From Pyramidobacter sp. YE332 (GTDB lineage: Bacteria > Synergistota > Synergistia > Synergistales > Dethiosulfovibrionaceae), in NCBI RefSeq assembly GCF_033060595.1, contig NZ_CP133038.1, positions 2,294,001 to 2,358,000 of the forward strand: a DNA stretch of 64,000 nucleotides. Direction: 5' to 3'. Below the pieces are notes generated by a model that did no database searches, was not told the origin of the DNA, and saw only the letters and a program-made list of their open reading frames with translations. This document shows, one piece after another, positions 21,500 through 29,200 of the stretch. Numbering within the stretch: position 1 is the stretch's first letter; each line of letters begins with the position of its first letter. Position numbers and translations under genes: made by a program.

Positions 21500-22830
21500 A
21501 TGAACTCGAAGAACAAGGAAATTATCGTGATGGGTTTCGGTTTGTTTGCCATGTTTCTCGGCGCGGGCAACATTATTTTTCCTCCCTATATCGGGATTGT
21601 CTCCGGCCAAAAGTGGCCCGCAGGCCTCTTAGGCTTCGCCGTCACGGGAATCGGAATGCCTTTGCTCGGGCTGCTTGCCACATTCAGAGCCGGGGGCAAT
21701 ATCGACAAATTTGCAGGGAAGGTCAGTCTGCCTTTTGCAAAAGCCTTCAATTTTGCCATCCTTCTGTGTATCGGGCCGCTGTTTGCCATTCCCCGGACGG
21801 CAGCGACGACCTTCGAGGTGGGAATCCTTCCCCTTTTGGGGGCCTTTGACCCGGGGAGTATTCTGGGCATTTCCTGGAGCGCGATCGCGGTTTCCTTCAT
21901 CTTCTTCGCCGTCACGCTCTATTTTTCTCTCAATCCTTCCCAGGTGCTTGACCAGATTGGGACATACTTCACCCCTTTTTTAATTCTGATGCTGGGCTTC
22001 ATCATCGTCAAGGGAATTCTCGTGCCTATCGGCAAACCGGCCGCTCCTGTGGTCGACAACGCCTTTGCTCTCGGTTTCACCGAGGGCTACCAGACCATGG
22101 ACGCTCTTGCCTCAATGGCCTTTGCGAGCATCATCATGGCTGACATCATGGGGCACGGTCACGGCAATACTAAGGAAGGACTATCAATGGCCGTCAAGGT
22201 CGCTCTCGTTTCCATGCTGGGCTTCCTCTTTGTCTACGGAGGGCTTGTCTACCTGGGAGCTTCGGGGGAGAGAGCTTCGCCAATACGAAGGACGGGCACA
22301 CCGCCATCACGGTCAGACTCGTGGACGCTATCGCCGGCGACACCGGCAGATACGCCTTGGCCAGCGCCATGACCTTCGCCTGTCTGACCACAGCGATCGG
22401 TCTCACCACGGCGGTGGCGGGATATTTCGAAAAGCTCCTGGACAAACGGCTCTCCTATAGGGGCTTGGTCTGGATCATCGTCACCGCCAGCGCCGTCCTT
22501 TCGGTGTACGGGGTGAGGCACATCATCTCTTTGTCCGTACCGGTCCTGTACGCTCTTTACCCTGTGGCCATCGTCCTGATCCTCCTGAACTTGTTTGATC
22601 GGGGAATCACCCCCGGGGTCTACCGAGGAGCCGTCGTCGGAGCTTTCCTCATAGGGATCCTCTATGGCTTACAGCATGTGAGCACAGTTGCTGACCAAGC
22701 CAAAAATATGCTGGCCGCCATCCCGCTTGGGCAGGAGGGCTTTGCCTGGATCTTTACGAGCGCCCTCGGCGGGATTGCCGGAGCAGCCTGGACAAGGAGA
22801 CGCCGCAAAAACGCAGCGCCCGAAAAATAA
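21500..22830 (+). pseudogene. brnQ: Branched-chain amino acid transporter BrnQ (LIVCS family), frameshifted
   Basis: The N-terminal part (from ATG 21500) reads FGLFAMFLGAGNIIFPPYIG, the classical BrnQ start, and continues as many membrane helices to VYLGASGE. The rest continues in another frame (SFANTKDGHTAITVRLVDAI onward) to 22830. The break lies in the GAGAGAG tract at 22268-22274: removing two bases (or adding one) restores one ~443-aa transporter. BrnQ is a Na+- or H+-driven Leu/Ile/Val symporter. Composition is less GC-rich than the neighbours and repeat copies A and B bracket it, suggesting acquisition. A sequencing error is equally possible. Confidence 0.85.
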
Positions 22831-22985
22831 TACTCGTTCTTTAGTAGAATGACTCGACTGTGAAAGCTCGGTGCCCCGAGAAGGTCCCGTCGCTCAGAAC
22901 TGTCTCGACCGCTGCGCGGTCTGCGCAACTCGCTTTGCGTATTTCCTTCGCGGCGCTCTTGCTGTTCGGTATTTCGGAATAGTAT
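22829..22985 (+). repeat. MITE-like intergenic repeat, copy B
   Basis: Starts within the brnQ stop codon (AATACTCGTTCTTTAGTAG) and ends GGAATAGTATC. The core GTCGCTCAGAACTGTCTCGA and GACCGCTGCGCGGTC is the reverse complement of copy A's core. Confidence 0.75.
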
Positions 22986-22996
22986 CAATCGCTCAA

Positions 22997-23028
22997 GACG
23001 GCGGCGTTCCTGCCTGGGACGCCGCCGT
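22997..23028 (+). terminator. Likely terminator after brnQ
   Basis: GACGGCGGCGTT pairs with the ACGCCGCCGTTT side around a CCTGCCTGGG loop. The T-run is short (TTT). Confidence 0.45.
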
Positions 23029-23097
23029 TTCCCGTCTCGTTTTCGCGCCTCGGACGCCGCCGGACGGAACGGCGCGCGGACGGCGTCAAGATCTCGC

Positions 23098-23125
23098 TTG
23101 AGCCTTCATGGATTTGTCGTATAAT
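23098..23125 (+). promoter_or_regulatory. yhdT-panF promoter
   Basis: -35 TTGAGC (23098-23103), 16 bp, -10 TATAAT (23120-23125). It is followed by a ~200-nt leader (23126-23328) with several GC-rich hairpins, such as GCCGCCGTCATGTGAACGGC near 23160, and no gene. Confidence 0.65.
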
Positions 23126-23328
23126 GGAGCCTGTCGGTCTCTTCGTTGTGCAAAGGACGCCGCCGTCATGTGAACGGCGGCCGGAAGTTCTCCGCGCGTT
23201 TCGCGGGCCGCCCGCGCGGGGACGGCGGCACTGAGCCTTGTGGGATCACAGCATATCGCCGGCGCGGGACCGGCGAAAGGCGCGACGTGCTTTCAGAGCG
23301 GCCGAAAAAACGGAGGAGGTTCTCGCCC

Positions 23329-23610
23329 ATGAAAAACATGGACCGCCGCTTTCGCCAGGCCAACTTCGAAGCTTTGTGCTCCATAGTCCTGGCGCTGTCG
23401 TTCTTCGTCTGGTGGTACGCTTTCGCCTACGGGCTGGGATCGGGAGATCCCGCGCGCTACCGCTTCGTGCTGGGGCTGCCGGAATGGTTTTTTTACAGTT
23501 CCGTCGCCGGCCCGGTGTTGTTCTGCTTTTTGGCGTGGCTGATGGTGAAGTTCCTGTTCAAAAACGCCTCGCTGGCCCCGCACGAAAAGGAGGAAGCTTC
23601 CCATGATTAA
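23329..23610 (+). CDS. yhdT: YhdT-like small membrane protein (DUF997)
   Basis: 93 aa with two hydrophobic helices (about 15-36 and 53-76): IVLALSFFVWWYAFAYGLG and the WFFYSSVAGPVLFCFLAWLMV segment. ATG 23329 lies after GGAGGAGG (23312-23319). DUF997/YhdT is regularly found just before panF and is thought to assist the symporter; the mechanism is unknown. Its last 8 nt overlap the panF start, so translation is coupled. Confidence 0.88.
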   Translation: MKNMDRRFRQANFEALCSIVLALSFFVWWYAFAYGLGSGDPARYRFVLGLPEWFFYSSVAGPVLFCFLAWLMVKFLFKNASLAPHEKEEASHD

Positions 23611-25066
23611 CTGGCCGCTGCTGACTCCCGTGCTGGCTTACCTGGCCGGCGTCTATCTGCTGGCGCTGTACAGCGGCGCGCATCTGGAGAAAAGCAAAAG
23701 TTTCCTCAGCGAATACTTCATCGGCAGCCGCAGCATGGGCGGCTTTGTTCTGGCGATGACGCTGGTCGCCACCTACACTTCGGCGTCGAGCTTCATCGGC
23801 GGCCCCGGCGTGGCCTACAAGACGGGGCTGGGCTGGGTGCTGCTGGCGGTGATCCAGGTGCCCACGGCCTGGCTGACGCTGGGGGTGCTGGGCAAAAAGT
23901 TCGCCATCGTCGCCCGCCGCATCGACGCGATCACGGTCAACGACTTTCTGCGCGAGCGCTACCGCAGCCCGCTGCTCGTCGTGGTCGCGTCCGTCAGTTT
24001 GATCCTGTTTTTCCTCGCGGCCATGACGGCGCAGTTCATCGGCGGCGCGCGGCTGTTCGAGACGATCACCGGACTGCCCTATCTGTGGGGACTGATGATC
24101 TTCGCCGGCACGGTCGTCCTCTACACCACCGTCGGCGGCTTCCGCGCCGTGGCGCTCACCGACGCGCTGCAGGGCGTGGTCATGATCCTCGGCACGATCG
24201 CCATGATCTGGGGCATTTCCGTTTCCGGAGGCGGCATGAAGGCCGTCATGGGCCGGATCGCCGCGGCCGATCCGGCGCTGCTCACGCCGTTCGGTCCCGA
24301 TCACTTCATCGCCAAGCCGTTCATCCTTTCCTTCTGGGTGCTGGTCTGCTTCGGCACGATCGGCCTGCCGCACACCGCCGTGCGCTGCATGGGCTACAAG
24401 GACTCGCGATCGATGCACGGGGCCATCGTCATCGGCACGTTCGTCGTCAGCTTCATCATGCTCGGCATGCACTTCTGCGGCGCGCTGGGCAGCGCCGTGC
24501 TGCCGGGGCTGCAGACGCCCGATTCGATCATGCCGCAGCTGGCCGTGAAAGTCCTGCCGCCGGTCGTGGCGGGCGTGTTCCTGGCGGGGCCGCTGGCGGG
24601 CGTGATGTCCACCATCGACTCGCAGCTGATCCAGATGTCTTCGACCATCGTCAAAGACCTTTACATCAACTACGTCGATCCGGCCGCCGCCGGCGACGAA
24701 CGGCGCGTCAAAAAGCTGAGCGTGTTCAGCACCGCCATCCTCGGCGCGGTCGTGTTCCTCGCCGCCGTGCGTCCCCCCAGCCTGATCGTGTGGCTGAATC
24801 TGTTCGCCTTCGGCGGCATGGAAGCGGCCTTCCTCTGGCCGCTCGTGCTCGGCCTCTACTGGCGCCGCGCCAACGCCGCCGGAGCGCTTGCCTCCGCCGT
24901 CTGCGGCGTCGGCTCCTACTTCGTCATGGGCGCGTGGCTGAAGAACTTCTACGGCATGAACGTGATCGTTCCCAGCCTGATCATCGGCCTTTCCGCCTTC
25001 GCCGCCGTCAGCCTGCTCACTCCCCCGCCGCCGGGCGACGTGATCGACACGTTCTGGGGAGAATAG
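23603..25066 (+). CDS. panF: Sodium/pantothenate symporter
   Basis: 487 aa, standard length for the sodium:solute symporter family, with about 13 hydrophobic helices. The N terminus shows SEYFIGSRSMGGFVLAMT followed by ATYTSASSFIGGPGVAYKTG, diagnostic of PanF-type SSS proteins; also YTTVGGFRAVALTDALQG. It imports pantothenate with Na+ for CoA synthesis. Coupled to yhdT (8-nt overlap). Followed by repeats C and D and the terminator 25265-25312. Confidence 0.93.
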   Translation: MINWPLLTPVLAYLAGVYLLALYSGAHLEKSKSFLSEYFIGSRSMGGFVLAMTLVATYTSASSFIGGPGVAYKTGLGWVLLAVIQVPTAWLTLGVLGKKFAIVARRIDAITVNDFLRERYRSPLLVVVASVSLILFFLAAMTAQFIGGARLFETITGLPYLWGLMIFAGTVVLYTTVGGFRAVALTDALQGVVMILGTIAMIWGISVSGGGMKAVMGRIAAADPALLTPFGPDHFIAKPFILSFWVLVCFGTIGLPHTAVRCMGYKDSRSMHGAIVIGTFVVSFIMLGMHFCGALGSAVLPGLQTPDSIMPQLAVKVLPPVVAGVFLAGPLAGVMSTIDSQLIQMSSTIVKDLYINYVDPAAAGDERRVKKLSVFSTAILGAVVFLAAVRPPSLIVWLNLFAFGGMEAAFLWPLVLGLYWRRANAAGALASAVCGVGSYFVMGAWLKNFYGMNVIVPSLIIGLSAFAAVSLLTPPPPGDVIDTFWGE

Positions 25067-25073
25067 CGCCGCT

Positions 25074-25235
25074 GCAAAGAGAATGCCGTTTCCCGATCGA
25101 AACGCAGGCCAGCGGGAGCGCTCCGGCAAAATTCGCAAAACGAATTGCGCAGCGGAGGGAAAGAGACAGTTCCGCGCGACCGGAATCCCTCGGCGCGCCG
25201 AACGTTCACAGCCAGGCCGTTCCAGCAAGAATCAG
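25074..25235 (-). repeat. MITE-like intergenic repeat, copy C (diverged)
   Basis: On the minus strand it runs CTGATTCTTGCTGGAACGGC..., then CGAGGGATTCCGGTC, GGAACTGTCTC and GCGCAATTCGTTTTGCGAAT, and ends CGGCATTCTCTTTGC. It aligns along its length with copies E and F but is more mutated. It sits directly behind panF. Confidence 0.5.
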
Positions 25236-25264
25236 CGCAACGCAGTCAGAATCGATCTTAAAAA

Positions 25265-25312
25265 AACGAGGCCGTCTCAAAAATCAATTGAGACGGCCTC
25301 GTTGCTGTTTTT
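25265..25312. terminator. Intrinsic terminator after panF
   Basis: AACGAGGCCGTCTCAA (25265-25280) pairs perfectly with TTGAGACGGCCTCGTT (25288-25303), then T6 at 25307-25312 on the plus strand. Can also act on the minus strand. Confidence 0.85.
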
Positions 25313-25338
25313 TGATGAATCTCGCACTATTTCTCGAT

Positions 25339-25437
25339 TAATACTATTTCTTGATCAAAAAACCGAACGCAAGGGCGCTTTGTGAATCTCCCCCGCAACA
25401 TCGAACTCTTGCCGTTAAAACGCCCTATCAAGAATCG
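25339..25437 (-). repeat. MITE-like intergenic repeat, copy D (short form)
   Basis: About 99 bp. Plus strand begins AATACTATTTCTTGATC and contains GCGCTTTGTGAATCTCCCCC, identical to copy F's core. It ends CCTATCAAGAATCGG, the inverted counterpart of the start. It abuts the stop codon of the OmpH-like gene. Confidence 0.65.
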
Positions 25438-25440
25438 GCG

Positions 25441-25974
25441 CTATTTCGTTTTCGGAAGCGCTCGCTTTGGTTTGCTCACCGTCACCGTGGGAAGGGCGGC
25501 GAACTTCGGCCTGCGCCTGTTCATCTCCTTCAGCACGGCGTCGGTGACGTCCAGCCTGGGCGCCGCGTCGAGCAGCAGCTGACGCGCCATCACCGCGTGG
25601 AACTTCGGATTCTTCTTCCGCCACGCTTCCACGGACGCCATAAGTTCCGACTGCAGCACCGACGTCACCGCCGCGCGTTCCACTTCCATCTGCCGTTCCA
25701 GCGCCGCCTGCCCCTGCGCGACCGCGTTCTGCGCCTCGGCCGTGTTCTCCTGGCCGCGGTACAGCGCCCGCAGGTCGTTATACCCTTTCTGGAGCACTTT
25801 CTGCACTTCCTCCAGATGGGCCTGCCCCAGCTTGCCGGGTTCGGACTGGACCAGGAGCTTTTCCGTGTCCACCACGGCGATCTCCGTGGCAAACGCCGCC
25901 GCGGACAGCGACGCGAACATCGCCAGGAAAACTATCGATTTCATCACACGCTTCATTTTCGTCACGCACTTCAC
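25441..25974 (-). CDS. OmpH/Skp-like periplasmic chaperone
   Basis: 177 aa from GTG at 25972-25974; GAGGAG lies about 10 nt upstream. A second possible start is ATG at 25956. A signal peptide (KSIVFLAMFASLSAAAFA, cleavage before TEIAVVDTEKLL) is followed by the Skp-like helical hairpin (about 45-120, rich in E, Q, A and L). Skp proteins hold unfolded outer-membrane proteins in the periplasm. It is downstream of a giant autotransporter on the same strand, separated by the terminator at 26061-26090, so it may have its own promoter; a role in adhesin delivery is plausible but inferred. Confidence 0.7.
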   Translation of the reverse strand: MKCVTKMKRVMKSIVFLAMFASLSAAAFATEIAVVDTEKLLVQSEPGKLGQAHLEEVQKVLQKGYNDLRALYRGQENTAEAQNAVAQGQAALERQMEVERAAVTSVLQSELMASVEAWRKKNPKFHAVMARQLLLDAAPRLDVTDAVLKEMNRRRPKFAALPTVTVSKPKRALPKTK

Positions 25975-26060
25975 TAAAAAAAAACTCCTCGAATGAATGG
26001 GAAGATAAATGGCAAATTGATAGAAAATAAATAGAAACAGATAAAAAACGAACAAGAAGA

Positions 26061-26090
26061 AAGGGCGGAGCGAATAAGACTCCGCCCTTT
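26061..26090 (-). terminator. Terminator after the first trimeric autotransporter
   Basis: AAGGGCGGAG (26061-26070) pairs with CTCCGCCCTT (26080-26089); on the minus strand it is followed by TTCTTCTTGTT. It separates the adhesin from the OmpH-like gene. Confidence 0.7.
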
Positions 26091-26106
26091 TCTCTCTGCA
26101 TTGCCG

Positions 26107-26151
26107 GTCCTTTCCTTTGCAGTCCTTTCCTTTGCAGTCCTTTCTCTTTAC
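26107..26151. repeat. Short tandem repeat, 15 nt x 3
   Basis: GTCCTTTCCTTTGCA at 26107-26121 and 26122-26136 is exact; a third copy (26137-26151) is degenerate. It lies in the 26091-26203 intergenic gap, which has no gene. Confidence 0.8.
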
Positions 26152-26203
26152 ATTGCATTGCCGATACGTGCCGATCCAAGGATCGGAACGTTAGGCTGAA
26201 ACG

Positions 26204-29200
26204 TTATCTCCGTTTCGACGCCCGCAGCAGACGCTTCAATTCTTCCATGTCGGCTTTCAGTTCGGCGATCTCCTGTGCCTGAGAAGCCATCTCGTGCGCC
26301 TGCGAGGTTACCTGCGCCTGCAGCTGCGCGTTCTCCTTCTGCATCACGTAGACGCTGCTCATCGGGCCTTTGCGGTAACGTTCGGGGATCTGTTCCTTGT
26401 CTGCCTTCCTGCCGATCCTCCACGTCAGCCCGGCGTTGGCCATCGACTCGCCGTGGTGGGTGACGGACACTCCGGCGTGGACCATGAAGTCTTCTTTCAC
26501 GTAGTGCGCCCAGCCGAGGGCCAGGGCGTATTCGCCTTTGTAGGCTCCGAATCCGGCCATGAGCTGGCTGGGTTCGAGCGGGTCGTACTGCATCGGTTTC
26601 AAGGCGCTCAGGGCGGAGCCGAGCGCGCCCGAGGTTTTGATGTCTCTGCGCAGGCGGTTGAGGTGGCTGTCGATGTCGCGGAGTTGGCCGAAGTTCCGGT
26701 ACAGGGTGCTGAACTCGCGGTCGACGGCGTCGAGGGCGTCGCTGACGCTGTGGTGGGTGGCGCCGCCGCCGATGGTCTTGAATTTGTACGCGGGGGCGGT
26801 GACGGAGCCGTCGGCTTTGGCTGTGGCGCCGCCGCCGAGGTGGGTGGCGAGGCTGCTTGCGGTTTTCCACAGCTGGGCGCCGTTGACGGCGTCGCTGCTG
26901 CCGGCGGTGAGGGGGCCGGCCTGGACGTGTTCGATTTTGTGGTGGGTTGCGTCGAAGCCTTGGGCGCTCACTTTGCCGGCGAAGACGGGGGCGTCGACGA
27001 CGCTCACGGTGACGTCTTTGCCGTTATGGGGCGGGTGACGGCGATGTTCTTGCCGTTTTTGAACTGGACGGTGTCGCCGTTGCCGATGGGGGTGGCGGTG
27101 TCGCCGTTGGTCTGGAGGTTCCAGGCGCCGCTGCCGCCGCTGCCGTTGGCGATGGCGTCGAGGATGTCCTGGTGCAGGCCGATGGTGACGACGCCGCCGG
27201 CGGGGTGGTGGTGACGTTGGTGACGATCTGGTTGGAGGCGCCGACGAACTGGATGTTGGGGGTCTGGTTCTGGGCGAGGGTGACGGTGTGGCTGTGGGGG
27301 TGCTCGCTCCGTCGCTGACGCTGAACTTTGCGGAGATGTTGGTGATGGGTGCGGTGGTGGTGTTGATCAGGGTCTGGAGTTTGGCGGGGTCGAGGCCGAC
27401 TCTGAGGGTGCGTCCGCTGACGGCGGTGGTGATGACGTCGCCTGTGGGGATGATGTCGAGGCGTTTGTGCGCGCTGTCGAGGAGGATGCCGGGGGCGGTC
27501 CCGGCGGGGTCGGCGCCGATGGTGTAGGTGGCGTTCTGTCCCGCGGCGAGGGTGGCGGCTTTCAGCTGGCCGTAGTTGACGGCGTCGCCGTTGGCTGTGG
27601 CGTTGGCGACGTTGGTGATTTTCTGTCCGCCGGCGTTCAGGCCGGCGGTGGTGATGTAGTCTTTGCCTCCGACGCTGACTTTGCCGTCGCTCAGGATGAC
27701 TTTATGGGTCGAGCCGACGGTCACTTCCGCGAATTCGGGTTTTTCGCTCATGACGAGGTCGAAGCCGTCGCCGGCGGCGTTCTTTTTCACGCCGAGGTTC
27801 TTGCCGGATACGCTGGCGCTCACGCTTGCCAGGCCGCCTTTGAGGTTCAGGGTCTGGCCGAGGGTGCGATTGACGGCGCCGTCGTTGCCGGCGAAGTTCA
27901 ATCCGCCGGACAGGGCGCCGGTGATGGTGGTGATGGCGCTGTTGTTGCTGATGTCGATGTTTTGACCGAGGTTGGGGTTGGCCTTCACGGTCACTTTCGC
28001 GCCGTCGCTCCCGTCGGCTGTCACGGTCACGTCGATCTTGTTCGCTTCGCCTGCGAACTTGATGTTCTTTTTGGACGCACCACCGAGGGTAATGTCCTGT
28101 TTCGTTCCGGCTTCGTTGCTGACGGTGAAGCCGCCGGCGAGGTTCTGCACGGTGGTATTGCTGGCGATCTGGTTGTTGATGGCGGTGTTCAGGTTGGCGG
28201 TGTTGACTTTGTACTTCACGCCAGCCGTGCCAACTTCGGATTCGATGATGTTGCCGTCGCCGGCGAACGTGATGATTTCCGTTCCCGTTTTGTCGGCGGT
28301 AATGGTTTTCGTTCCGGTCCCGGTGTCGGCGATCTTGAATTTCGCTTCGACGTTATTAATCACGGTGGAGCTGTTGTTGATGGTATTGCTCAGTGTCGAA
28401 CCGTCCAGGCCGATGGTGAGGCCGCCCGCGTCGACTTTCGTGGTGACGCCGCCGGCGCCTGTGACCACCAGCGGAGTGGCGCTGTTGATCAACTTGCTGC
28501 CCGGTACGGCTTCCGCGTCCTTGATCGTCCAGTTCGCCGTTCCGCCGATGGCGCCGGTCAGGGCCGCGGTGTCGAGGCTGTACTTCACGCCGTCGGTGGT
28601 CATGGCGGACTTGATGTAGGTGCCGTCGCCTTCGAATTTGACGGTCGGTTCGGTGTCCTTGGCCAGCGTTACGGTCTTCTTCGTTCCCGTTTCCGCAGTC
28701 ACGCCGAATTTGGCGCTGATGTTGGTGATCGGGGTCGTGGTCGCGTTGTTGATGTTGGTGATCACGCTGCCGGTGATGTTCTGGGCGAGTTTGGCCGTGT
28801 CGATGCCGTAGGTGACTTTGGTGCCGGTCAGGCCGACGGTCATGGTGTCGTCGGTCGTCGCGAACTCGATCGTCGGTTTGGCGCCGCCGAGGGCGACGTT
28901 CGACGTGGTGCTGCCGGCTTTCAGGTCGAAGCCGTCTTTCAACGCGTTGATGGCCGAATTGTTGGCGATGTTGAGGTTGGTTCCGAGGTTGGGGTCGGTC
29001 TTCACGGTGACGGTGGCGCCGTCGGAGGCGTTGGCTACTTCGACGAGGATTTTGTTGGCTTCGCCCTTGAACTGGATGTTCTTTTTGGACGCGCCGCCCA
29101 AAGTGATGTCCTGCTTCGTTCCGGCTTCGTTGCTGACGGTGAAGCCGCCGGCGAGGTTCTGCACGGTGGTGTTGTTGGTGATGGCGGTGTTCAGCGCCGT

